From positions 1 through 29,282 of the forward strand of contig CAYVFC010000104.1 in NCBI GenBank assembly GCA_964450715.1: a stretch of DNA of 29,282 nt, given 5' to 3'. Positions 7,741 through 14,705 of the stretch are shown here, piece by piece. The first letter of the stretch is position 1, and each line of letters starts with the position of its first letter. The notes beneath the pieces are model-generated. The model had not been told where the DNA came from. It searched no databases and saw only the letters and a program-made list of their open reading frames with translations. The DNA comes from CAYVFC01 sp964450715. Lineage in GTDB: Bacteria > Myxococcota_A > Polyangia > Polyangiales > JAFGIB01. The translations under genes were made by a program, and so were the position numbers.

Positions 7741-7917
7741 ATGCTCGTTATTAATAGAGATGTAAGCGTTCTCGACCCTGATCAAGGAGTGGGACCTTCT
7801 CGAGTGGGTCATCGCCTGCGAGTGATCACCCGCGCGCGACCCGGACCTCGCACCCCTCGACCCGGGCGACCGCGCCCGGGGCGACCACATGGGCAAGAGC
7901 AAGAAAAAAAAGGCTGA
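7741..7917 (+). CDS. Possible small ORF in the comF-smpB gap (doubtful)
   Basis: The 303-bp gap 7586-7888 holds no recognised gene. An ATG at 7741 has a strong purine-rich ribosome site (AGAGGGAAGAAG) right upstream and opens a 58-codon frame beginning MLVINRDVSVLDPDQ that runs 29 bp into smpB. The first 15 residues look protein-like; the rest is Arg/Pro/Gly-rich, as expected of a shadow frame in GC-rich DNA. It could be a leader peptide coupled to smpB, or chance. Confidence 0.2.
   Translation: MLVINRDVSVLDPDQGVGPSRVGHRLRVITRARPGPRTPRPGRPRPGRPHGQEQEKKG
7861..7880 (+). promoter_or_regulatory. GC hairpin just before the smpB start codon
   Basis: CCCGGGCG (7861-7868) and CGCCCGGG (7873-7880) form a perfect 8-bp stem around ACCG, ending 8 nt before the smpB ATG at 7889. 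The Shine-Dalgarno position is taken up by the 3' arm and no free purine-rich site is visible. The hairpin could therefore limit or gate SmpB translation. The structure is visible; the function is inferred. Confidence 0.5.
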
Positions 7918-8377
7918 GACACCCGGCGAGCTTCTCGTCTGCACCAACTCCAGGGCTAAGCACCAGTACCAGATCGAGGAGCGGCTGGAAGCCGGCATGG
8001 TGCTAAGGGGCTCCGAGGTCAAGAGCCTGCGGGACCGCGCTGCGGATCTCTCCGGCTCCTATGCCGCGGTCAACCGGCGGGAGCTCTATCTATACGAGAT
8101 GCACATCGCCCCCTACGAGCAGGCTGGGCGCTTCAACCACGAGCCCAAGCGGCCGCGAAAGCTGCTCGTGCACCGCCGGCAGATCGAGCGCCTCACCGGC
8201 AGTCTCTCGCAGAAGGGGTACACGCTGGTACCCTTGCGGGTCTATTTCCGGGAGGGCCGCGCCAAGGTAGAGCTGGGTCTGGGCAAGGGGCTCAAGGTGG
8301 TCGATTCGCGCGAGAGCATCCGCAGGCGCATCGACCTGGAGGAGGCGCGGCGGGCCATGAAGAGGGTGAAGCAGTGA
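7889..8377 (+). CDS. smpB: SsrA-binding protein SmpB
   Basis: Binds tmRNA and delivers it to stalled ribosomes in trans-translation. 162 residues, the normal length. The lysine-rich N-terminus (MGKSKKKKAE) leads into the OB-barrel with NSRAKHQYQIEERLEAGMVL, the signature GSEVKSLRDRAADLSGSYA, YLYEMHIAPYEQAGRFNHEP and RPRKLLVHRRQIERL. It ends in the basic tail (ARRAMKRVKQ) that enters the decoding centre. No tmRNA gene (ssrA) could be found next to it. It overlaps the next gene by 4 nt (GTGA), implying translational coupling. Confidence 0.97.
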   Translation: MGKSKKKKAETPGELLVCTNSRAKHQYQIEERLEAGMVLRGSEVKSLRDRAADLSGSYAAVNRRELYLYEMHIAPYEQAGRFNHEPKRPRKLLVHRRQIERLTGSLSQKGYTLVPLRVYFREGRAKVELGLGKGLKVVDSRESIRRRIDLEEARRAMKRVKQ

Positions 8378-8646
8378 GCAATGCGAACGAGGTACGGTTC
8401 GCGACAGGAGGGGAGGGCGAGGCGCTCGCGCTCGACGGGGACATGCTCCGGCTCGTCTCCTCATTGGCTTTTGCACCCGGTACCCCGCTAGTTTTCGCGG
8501 CCGGGTCCGGCGACGAGCAGTTGGAGCTCTCGGGCAAGACCAGGAGCTGCAAGCGCCGCGCAGACGGGCGCTTCGACCTGACGGTCCGGCTAGTCGACCT
8601 GCGCCGCGCGCAGCGCGTAGCGTTAAAGCGCTTGCTGGACGCGTAG
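8374..8646 (+). CDS. Small protein coupled to smpB, possibly PilZ-like fold
   Basis: A 90-residue protein whose GTG start overlaps the smpB stop, so it is probably translated by coupling. The order of features (LVFAAGSGDEQLELSGKTRS, then a strand ending in DGRFDLTVRLVDLRRAQRVAL) suggests a small all-beta domain. It resembles the back half of PilZ-type barrels (internal Gly-rich strand, then a dG-f-l-vRl strand). The RxxxR c-di-GMP signature of true PilZ domains is not apparent, so ligand binding cannot be claimed. It has no signal peptide or membrane segment. The last codon lies about 40 bp from the convergent threonine synthase gene. The gene call is supported by coupling and composition; function unknown. 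Confidence 0.7.
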   Translation: MSNANEVRFATGGEGEALALDGDMLRLVSSLAFAPGTPLVFAAGSGDEQLELSGKTRSCKRRADGRFDLTVRLVDLRRAQRVALKRLLDA

Positions 8647-8651
8647 TCGTA

Positions 8652-8686
8652 GGGGAGGGGCTTGCCCCCTCCCGTTCGGGCTTCCG
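8652..8686. repeat. Hairpin/REP-like sequence between convergent genes
   Basis: GGGGAGGGG (8652-8660) can pair with CCCCCTCCC (8665-8673) around CTTG with one bulge. TTCGGGCTTCCGG follows. The order GGGCTTGCCC, CTCCCG, TTCGGGCTT is shared with the tandem repeat at 23-80, so this is a second copy of a dispersed intergenic repeat. Lying between two convergent genes it may act as a bidirectional terminator, but it lacks a T-run. Confidence 0.55.
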
Positions 8687-8688
8687 GA

Positions 8689-10020
8689 TTACGAGATATC
8701 CAGCGCCCCCAGCACGGCGTTCTTGACCTTGTCGTAGTCGTCGGGCAGCTCCACCGGACGGTTGGCCAGCGCGCCCTGCAAGCCCTCCATGCGCCCCTCG
8801 TGGTAGCGGACCTTGAAGTCCACGAACTTCAAGCCGCTGGCCGTAGAGATCACCACCACCCGCTGGTTCTGCTTGATCAACTCCTGCTGCCTGAGCTTGA
8901 TCAGCGCGGCCAGCGCCACGCCGGTATGGGGGCAGGCGAAGGTGCCTGTGCGGTCGGCCGTGGCCGCGGCCTCGGCCAGCTCCTGCTCGGAGGCCTGCAT
9001 CACCACGCCCTCGAACTTCTTAAGCGTGCGGATGGCCCTGCGAACGGAGACCGGGTTGCCGATGCGGATGGCGCTGGCCTCGGTGGGCGAGGCGGTGATG
9101 GGCTCGAACTTGTCCCAGCCCTTCTCGTAGGCCAGGTATAGCGGGTTGGCCGCCTCGGCCTGCGCCACGCAGATGCGCGGCCGGGTGTCGATGATGCCGA
9201 GGTCGCACATCATGTTGAAGCCCGAGCCCAACGCGGAGACGTTGCCCAGGTTGCCGCCGGGGATGATGATCCAGTCTGGCACCTCCCAGTCGAACTGCTG
9301 CACGATCTCCAGGCCCACCGTCTTCTGCCCCTCCAGGCGTAGCGAGTTCATGCTGTTGGCCAGGTAGATGCCCGGCTCCAGCGCCAGCCGCTGCACGATG
9401 GCCATGCAGCCGTCGAAATCGGTGTCCAGGGCGCAGACCAGCGCGTTGTTGGCCAGCGGCTGCACCAGCTGGGCCGTGCTGACCTTGCCGCGCGGGAGCA
9501 GCACCGCGCAGCGGATCCCGGCCGCCGCGCAGTAGGCCGCCAGCGCGGCCGAGGTGTCGCCGGTCGAGGCGCAGACCACGGTCTTAATCGGCTTGCCGTG
9601 CTTGATCATCTGCCGCACCACGCTGACCAGCACGGTCATGCCCAGGTCCTTGAAGGAGCCCGTGTGGCTGTTGCCGCAGAGCTTGATCCAGAGGTCGTCA
9701 AGCCCAAGGTTTTTGCCGAAGCGCTCGGCCCAGAACAGGTTGGTGTGCCCCTCGTGCAGCGAGACCACGCAATCGTCGTCCACCCCCGGCGCCACCCACT
9801 CCTTTTTTCCCCACACGCCGCTGCCGTAGGGCCAGCGGTTGGTGCGCACCCGCTCGTCGAAGAGCTGGATCCAGGCCGAGGGGCTGCGGCGGCGCAGCAG
9901 GTCGATGTCGTGCCGCACCTCCAGCAGCTCCCCGCACTTGGGGCAGCGGTAGATGACGTCCTCGATGCTGTAGCTGCCCTCGCAGCCGGCCACGCAGGAG
10001 AAATGGGAGCGGTATTCCAT
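8689..10020 (-). CDS. thrC: Threonine synthase
   Basis: PLP enzyme that converts O-phospho-L-homoserine to L-threonine, the last step of threonine synthesis, in the cytosol. 443 residues from the ATG at 10020. An N-terminal zinc-ribbon-like segment has C9, C13, C26 and C29 (CVAGCEGSYS, RCPKCGELLEV). The PLP-binding lysine is K124 in SHTGSFKDLGMTV. The phosphate-binding loop is PGGNLGNVSALGSG, and ACPHTGVALAAL-like FACPHTGVALAALIKLRQ lies near the C-terminus. The frame is open upstream to 10146, but that part is Arg-rich and would run into the inverted repeat at 10093-10192, so I prefer 10020. No other homoserine-pathway gene is nearby. A related fold-type II enzyme is possible, but the motifs favour threonine synthase. 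Confidence 0.93.
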   Translation of the reverse strand: MEYRSHFSCVAGCEGSYSIEDVIYRCPKCGELLEVRHDIDLLRRRSPSAWIQLFDERVRTNRWPYGSGVWGKKEWVAPGVDDDCVVSLHEGHTNLFWAERFGKNLGLDDLWIKLCGNSHTGSFKDLGMTVLVSVVRQMIKHGKPIKTVVCASTGDTSAALAAYCAAAGIRCAVLLPRGKVSTAQLVQPLANNALVCALDTDFDGCMAIVQRLALEPGIYLANSMNSLRLEGQKTVGLEIVQQFDWEVPDWIIIPGGNLGNVSALGSGFNMMCDLGIIDTRPRICVAQAEAANPLYLAYEKGWDKFEPITASPTEASAIRIGNPVSVRRAIRTLKKFEGVVMQASEQELAEAAATADRTGTFACPHTGVALAALIKLRQQELIKQNQRVVVISTASGLKFVDFKVRYHEGRMEGLQGALANRPVELPDDYDKVKNAVLGALDIS

Positions 10021-10092
10021 GGCCGATAGATATACGGGAACCACCGGCCGGTCAAAGCGTCTGCCTCCCCGCATCCCCCCTCCTGTCCGCGA

Positions 10093-10192
10093 GTGACCTC
10101 TGGAAAAAACGCGACGAGCCGCCTCGTTCCAGCCCGGACCTTCCACCGGTCTTCGCCGCGATGGTAGCCGCCGCGTTTTTTCCAGAGGTCAC
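10093..10192. repeat. Perfect 21-bp inverted repeat flanking a 58-bp structured core
   Basis: Left arm 10093-10113 begins GTGACCTCTGG, runs through A6 and ends CGCG. Right arm 10172-10192 is its exact reverse complement with T6. Inside are smaller self-complementary pairs: ACGAG/CTCGT, GACC/GGTC, and CCGCG/CGCGG across 10157-10175. The element lies between divergent genes (thrC start 10020; esterase start 10346). The A6/T6 symmetry would make a bidirectional terminator-like hairpin. The ends could also be the termini of a small non-autonomous mobile element. No clear target-site duplication flanks it. Confidence 0.85.
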
Positions 10193-10345
10193 CTCAGCGC
10201 ATCGTTTCTCGTTCTCGCGAATTCGGTGCGGGGCGAGAGGGGCATCCCCTGCTGCCTCGCGCGGAGGTACCGACGTCCCGGTTTCCCGAGATATGTTCTA
10301 GACTACGGGAGAGGCGGGCGAAGAGGGCGCGCGGTCTACTACCAG

Positions 10346-11302
10346 ATGAGGCGACGGATCGAACGACAGCTCGTACGGGGCGCGGCAAACGTAAAGGCAG
10401 CCCTTTGCCTCTTGTTTTGCTTGGCTTCGTTCGGATGCATCCCCGGCGAGAGGACGAACCCACCGCTCTGCCCCGACCGGCTCGCGGCCGGCGAACACTC
10501 CCTGTCGTTCGAACACGAGGGCGTCCGGCGCGAGTACCTGGTACATCTGCCGGGGAAACGGCCTGCCGGAAAACGCGTACCGCTGGTACTCGCCTTTCAC
10601 GGGCTGGGCGGCGACGCGCGGGAGCAGCTGGTCGACTCCGGGTTCAACGCCCTGTCCGACCGCCATGGTTTCGCGGTCGCCTACCCCGAGGGGATCGCCA
10701 ACGCCGGCGGCGGCCGGGCCTGGAACGGCGGTCTTTGCTGCGCCTTCGAGCAGCCGGAGCGGGACGACGTGGGCTTCGTGCGGGCGTTGGTCCGGGATAT
10801 CTCGAATAAGACCTGCATCGACCCCAAGCGAATCTACGCCGCCGGCAGCTCGAACGGCGGGCACCTGGCCTACCGGCTCGCCTGCGAGGCCTCGGATCTG
10901 GTAGCCGCCGTGGGTCCGGTGATCGGCGTGCTGCTCATCCCCCGGAAACAGTGTCGGCCGGCGCGTCCGGTGCCGCTGCTGCACATCCACGGAACGGCCG
11001 ACGCCATCGTTCCCTACGAAGGCGGCCGGACCATCCGTGGCCTGGACTACCCGCCGGTACCCGAGGTGCTGGCCTTCTTCCGCCGGCGGAACGGTTGCGA
11101 CACCCGGGAGCGGGTCTGGCTGTCGAGCGACCGGGTTTATTGCAGCAGCCCGCGAAAATGCCGCGAAAACGGCGAAGTCGCCCATTGCCGGGTCGAGGAC
11201 ATGGGCCACTGCTGGCCGGGCGCGCCCGGCTGCGATGACGGCGGCTCCCTGCAGGCCGGCCGGGTGCTTTGGGAGTTCTTCTCACGCTACCGGCTACCCT
11301 GA
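10346..11302 (+). CDS. Secreted PHB-depolymerase/feruloyl-esterase-like hydrolase (LpqC family)
   Basis: Exported serine hydrolase of the polyhydroxybutyrate depolymerase / LpqC type (COG3509-like), likely cleaving polyester or acyl-ester substrates outside the cytoplasm. The ATG at 10346 (318 residues) gives a basic n-region and the hydrophobic stretch ALCLLFCLASFGC (residues 19-31). That is a lipoprotein-like signal with a candidate acylated Cys at 31; the frame is open further upstream to 10226. The oxyanion region is LAFHGLGGD (82-90). The nucleophile elbow is GSSNG with S169. The acid is D219 in HIHGTADAIVPYEGG and the base H288 in MGHCWPG, all in family order. Many Cys suggest disulfides. 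No polymer-synthesis gene is nearby, so the substrate is unknown. Confidence 0.85.
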   Translation: MRRRIERQLVRGAANVKAALCLLFCLASFGCIPGERTNPPLCPDRLAAGEHSLSFEHEGVRREYLVHLPGKRPAGKRVPLVLAFHGLGGDAREQLVDSGFNALSDRHGFAVAYPEGIANAGGGRAWNGGLCCAFEQPERDDVGFVRALVRDISNKTCIDPKRIYAAGSSNGGHLAYRLACEASDLVAAVGPVIGVLLIPRKQCRPARPVPLLHIHGTADAIVPYEGGRTIRGLDYPPVPEVLAFFRRRNGCDTRERVWLSSDRVYCSSPRKCRENGEVAHCRVEDMGHCWPGAPGCDDGGSLQAGRVLWEFFSRYRLP

Positions 11303-11330
11303 CCCCTATCTCGCGGGATTCGGCGATTCG

Positions 11331-11690
11331 GATTCGGGGACGTACCCAACTTAAACAACTTAGGATTCGGGGACGTACCCAACTTAAACAACTTACGGGG
11401 ATTCGGGGACGTACCCAACTTAAACAACTTACGGGGGATTTGCGGGTTCCGGGGATTCCGGTGACGTAAGTTGTTTAAGTTGGGTACGTCCCCCTGCGTC
11501 CGTCCCCCTGCGTCCCCCTGCGTCTGCGTGTCCCCCTGCGTCGGTCCCCCTGCGTCCCGGGGATTCCGGTGACGTAAGTTGTTTAAGTTGGGTACGTCCC
11601 CCTGCGCCCTAAGTTGGGTACGTCCCCCTGCGCCCCCTGCGCCTGCGTCCCCCTGCGCCCCCGTCCCCCTGCGCTTTGCGTCGTCCTTCG
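11331..11690. repeat. Complex intergenic repeat array (direct and inverted copies of a 27-32-bp unit, with CCCCCTGCGTC tracts)
   Basis: The 533-bp gap 11302-11834 is mostly repeat. Three direct 32-bp copies occupy 11331-11362, 11364-11395 and 11400-11431, each containing GGGGACGTACCCAACTTAA. The same sequence occurs inverted at 11467-11493 and 11575-11601, with a truncated copy at 11610-11627. Direct and inverted copies can pair over at least 27 bp. Between and after the inverted copies are many GTCCCCCTGCG(T/C)C units. GGGGATTCCGGTGACGTAAG precedes both long inverted copies, so a composite block has itself been duplicated. The unit resembles REP-type repeats found beside RAYT (Y1 transposase) genes, but no such gene is in the window. 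Confidence 0.93.
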
Positions 11691-11834
11691 TTGGGCGCGG
11701 CAGGAAGTGGTGCCTGCCTAAGCTCTTTACAATATATAAAAGGGTGTATTTATTTTCCGAACGTCATCCTCGGGTAACGGTTACGTGAACACCGAGGGGT
11801 AGAGAGCGTCGGGAAGAGTCCAGGAGGCATTTAT

Positions 11835-12698
11835 ATGATGAGCGAAGCCGAATCGGCAAGGACGAAAGTCGAGCTGGAAGTCTACAACTCGGGATGGGTG
11901 AACGGCCCGAGGTTCGTCGTGTTACCGGGAAGCGGCAGCGGTCGTTTCCGCCTGCCCGTGTTGTTCGGTCTGATCCGCCATCCCGAGCGGGGGGGGCTGC
12001 TCTACGATACCGGCTTCAGCACCCGCTTCTTTCGCGAGACCCGGCGCTATCCGTATCGCTTCGCGCGCTACCTGGTGCCCTCCGAGCTGGACGAGCAGAG
12101 CGATCCGGCCCGACAGCTCGGGCGGGCGGGCGTGGCGCCCGAGCAGGTGCAGGCCATCATCCTGGGCCACGGGCACCTGGACCACGTGACCGCTGCGGCC
12201 GATTTCCCGCGGGCCCGGTTGATCGCGGATGCCCGGGAATGGAAGGCCATGCAGGGGCCGGCGCTCGAGCTTCTCTTCCGGGGCTACCTGAAATCCCTCT
12301 ATTGGGAGCTCCCCAACCCCATCGAGACCGTGGACCTCGAGCAGCAGGGGCGCCCCTACGGCCCCTTCGAGCAGACCATCGATCTGTACGGCGACGGCTC
12401 GCTACGACTGGTTTCCCTGCCGGGCCACTCGGCCGGCCACATGGGGCTTCTGGTGCATACCGCCGATGGCGACTTCCTCTTCATCGGCGATGCAGCCTGG
12501 ATCAGCGAGAACTACCTCGAGCTACGGCCGCCCTCGCGCATCGTGGGCACCATCTGGTCGAGCCGCTCCGATCTGATGCGGAGCATGAGCCGCGTACGCG
12601 ACTTCGCGCGGGACAATCCGGATATAATGATTATACCGGCACACTGCCCGGCAACCTGGCAGCGTTTGCTGGCGAGGGGGGTGGGGCGCAGTCTCTAG
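11835..12698 (+). CDS. Metallo-beta-lactamase-fold hydrolase (N-acyl-homoserine-lactonase-like)
   Basis: Zinc-dependent hydrolase of the MBL superfamily, 287 residues, with no signal peptide (cytosolic). The metal-binding set is complete: H112-G-H114-L-D116-H117, H198 (SLPGHSAGHMG), D219 (FIGDAAW) and H270 (IIPAHCP). The DTGF motif (58-61) and overall length resemble the AttM/AiiA quorum-quenching lactonases. Lactonase activity on acyl-homoserine lactones is only one possibility, and other lactone or thioester substrates fit as well. The ribosome site AGGAGG lies 7-8 nt before the ATG at 11835; a second ATG follows at once. An AT-rich stretch at 11720-11760 (TTTACA...TATATAAAAG) is the likely promoter, separated from the esterase by the repeat array. 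The next gene starts 75 bp downstream. Confidence 0.88.
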   Translation: MMSEAESARTKVELEVYNSGWVNGPRFVVLPGSGSGRFRLPVLFGLIRHPERGGLLYDTGFSTRFFRETRRYPYRFARYLVPSELDEQSDPARQLGRAGVAPEQVQAIILGHGHLDHVTAAADFPRARLIADAREWKAMQGPALELLFRGYLKSLYWELPNPIETVDLEQQGRPYGPFEQTIDLYGDGSLRLVSLPGHSAGHMGLLVHTADGDFLFIGDAAWISENYLELRPPSRIVGTIWSSRSDLMRSMSRVRDFARDNPDIMIIPAHCPATWQRLLARGVGRSL

Positions 12699-12773
12699 TA
12701 AAAGTAGAATATGGTTTAGGTCATCTGGTCTGTTGGATCGACCGCTTACCGAAACTGGAGAGACGTTATCAAG

Positions 12774-14654
12774 GTGTCTCGAGAACAGGACGAGCAGGTA
12801 GAGCAGATCGCCAGAAGTTTTCGTACACAGCGGCGACCCGTGCTCAGGGCGGTGATCGTGAACGTCTGTCTCGCCGCCGTGTTTCTCGGCATCCCCTTCG
12901 GGCGCGGGTTTTTGCGATCGCGGGCCTCTCAGCAGAACTTCGCCCGCTTCGCCGCCTGCCTGCTCGGCGCCCGGGCATTAGACTCGCCGGGGCTGGGGCT
13001 CCCGGCCGGTGAGCGGGAGCAGTTCGCCGGCATGGCCCAGAATGCTGGCGACGACTGGCCCGATAGGTGCGTCGTCGAGCTGCGCACTATAGCTTCTCGC
13101 GAGGCGACCTTTCTCTGGCCCAATGTCAAGAGAGCCGAGGCCGATATCCGGGCTGCAGCCGCCCTGGTGGAAAGGGAGTTCGTTGATCTGAAAAAGGCGC
13201 GCCAGCATCCGGGCGGCGCAATTCCCTCGCGTCCCCTCAGGGCGCTCTCTCGTCTTCAAGCGGCCGTGGCCATGCTGGCCAGGGCTACCCTGGATGAAGC
13301 GCCTCTGCAGGGCGATGCCATCGCCTTTACCCGCGCGCCGGTCGTGATCCAACCCGCGGACGTGCCCTTTTCCGCGGATACTCCCGCCACGCTGCACCTG
13401 CTGGCCGGAAAAGATGGCGTCGAGGCGCTGGCGCTGGACGCGACCGGGATTCACTGGACCCGAGTGGCCGCCGGCAGGCTCGAACGGCGGCGGATGGCCC
13501 GCCCCGCTCTGTTGCGCGCGATCGTTCCCGGCAACGACCGCACCCTGCTGGTATGGGCAACGCCCCGCGAACGTTGCCGGCAGAAGGCAGATCGCTGCGC
13601 GTTTCGCTCGACCGGTGTCGCCTTTTTCGACGGTGAGGCCGAGAGAATTGCCGCGCCCATCTGGTTGAAGTCTCATCCGGCCGGTCGTCCGGATCGGGTC
13701 ATGCACCTGGCACCCGATGGCCGGGTGCGTCTGCTGGCCCTGTACGACGCCGCCGGCGCACTCGTCTTGCGGCGTTTTACGCTGCCGGCCCTGTCCAGAT
13801 GGGATCGCCTCCCGGTTTCCCCGGTCGAGAGCCTTCCCCTGCCCCTGTCAGCGGTCCCGGTCGACGCCACGCTGCTCTCCGGAACGAACGGAGCGGTGGC
13901 GTGCGCCACGGAGAACGAGGGCTTGGTGGAAGCGTTCTTCACGCGCTGGGGCGAAAACGAGCCGGCGCACGGACTGACGCCGCTCGAGGGCCGGGGAGCC
14001 TGGCTCACCTCCTGCGAGGCGAGCAGCGGGCACTGGATCGCATACGGCACCGATCGAGCGCTGTCGCTAGCCCGGGTAGATGAGCAGGGCGTGGTGCGGC
14101 AAGCCAGAGCCGTCGCACTCGGGTTGATCGCTGCTACCGATGCGGACAACCCGGCCCTGGATCGGTTCAGGCTGCTCTGTACGAAGGAGCGTGCGCATCT
14201 TATACTGCGGCCCGGCGGCCGAGATGATTTGGTGGTAGTATCCTGCGACGGCTCCGGCGGATCGGTGAGTTGCCGCTCTGTTCGCGAGTTGGCTCGAGGA
14301 GTTGGCTTCTTCGACGCTGTCGTCTCGGGTCGTATCACCCAGGTGGCATTTTCCGGAGACGAGCAGCACCCGCAGATCCGGTTGCTACGGCTCGACCGTA
14401 ACGGTGAGCCGCTCGGCGCTGTCCGCACGCCGGCCGCCTGCTGGACCCATTCCGGCGGTCTGTGCGGCGTTCCCTACCTCGCTACGCACGGCAAGCGCAT
14501 CCTGCTCGCCGCGCGTCAACCGGGGTACCTGCGGGTGATCGAGAGCGTTGACGGCGGTGAGCGCTGGAGGTCGATGTCCGGACTGAAAAAGTCAACCGGG
14601 GCGGTAATCGATGCCAGGGAAGCGCTGCGTGCGCATAGGGAACGTACCCCGTGA
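12774..14654 (+). CDS. Large membrane-anchored protein of unknown function with a possible beta-propeller
   Basis: 626 residues from a GTG at 12774. One transmembrane helix near residues 24-44 (LRAVIVNVCLAAVFLGIPFG) follows a charged cytoplasmic tail, so the rest probably lies in the periplasm. Residues 50-190 are helical with scattered Cys. From about 200 onward it is rich in short beta strands and regularly spaced Gly/Trp. Near the C-terminus SVDGGERW fits the Asp-box S-x-D-x-G-x-x-W of BNR/sialidase propellers. Only one clear Asp-box is visible, so the propeller call is tentative. I recognise no catalytic site. The ribosome site is weak: GGAGAG lies about 12 nt upstream of the start. It follows the MBL-fold gene by 75 bp and may be cotranscribed with it. 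Confidence 0.75.
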   Translation: MSREQDEQVEQIARSFRTQRRPVLRAVIVNVCLAAVFLGIPFGRGFLRSRASQQNFARFAACLLGARALDSPGLGLPAGEREQFAGMAQNAGDDWPDRCVVELRTIASREATFLWPNVKRAEADIRAAAALVEREFVDLKKARQHPGGAIPSRPLRALSRLQAAVAMLARATLDEAPLQGDAIAFTRAPVVIQPADVPFSADTPATLHLLAGKDGVEALALDATGIHWTRVAAGRLERRRMARPALLRAIVPGNDRTLLVWATPRERCRQKADRCAFRSTGVAFFDGEAERIAAPIWLKSHPAGRPDRVMHLAPDGRVRLLALYDAAGALVLRRFTLPALSRWDRLPVSPVESLPLPLSAVPVDATLLSGTNGAVACATENEGLVEAFFTRWGENEPAHGLTPLEGRGAWLTSCEASSGHWIAYGTDRALSLARVDEQGVVRQARAVALGLIAATDADNPALDRFRLLCTKERAHLILRPGGRDDLVVVSCDGSGGSVSCRSVRELARGVGFFDAVVSGRITQVAFSGDEQHPQIRLLRLDRNGEPLGAVRTPAACWTHSGGLCGVPYLATHGKRILLAARQPGYLRVIESVDGGERWRSMSGLKKSTGAVIDAREALRAHRERTP

Positions 14655-14705
14655 CCCGGGGATATCAGGGGTCCGGCTCGCACGGAAAGGCGGCGGCTTC
14701 GTACC

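Noticed and set aside
7586..7888. Possible tmRNA (ssrA) gene next to smpB
   Set aside because: No tRNA-Ala-like ends, TTCGAC-type T-loop or tag reading frame could be found in the gap.
11579..11788. Open frame of 69 codons in the repeat array
   Set aside because: Its sequence is made of the CCCCCTGCG repeats translated, with no ribosome site.
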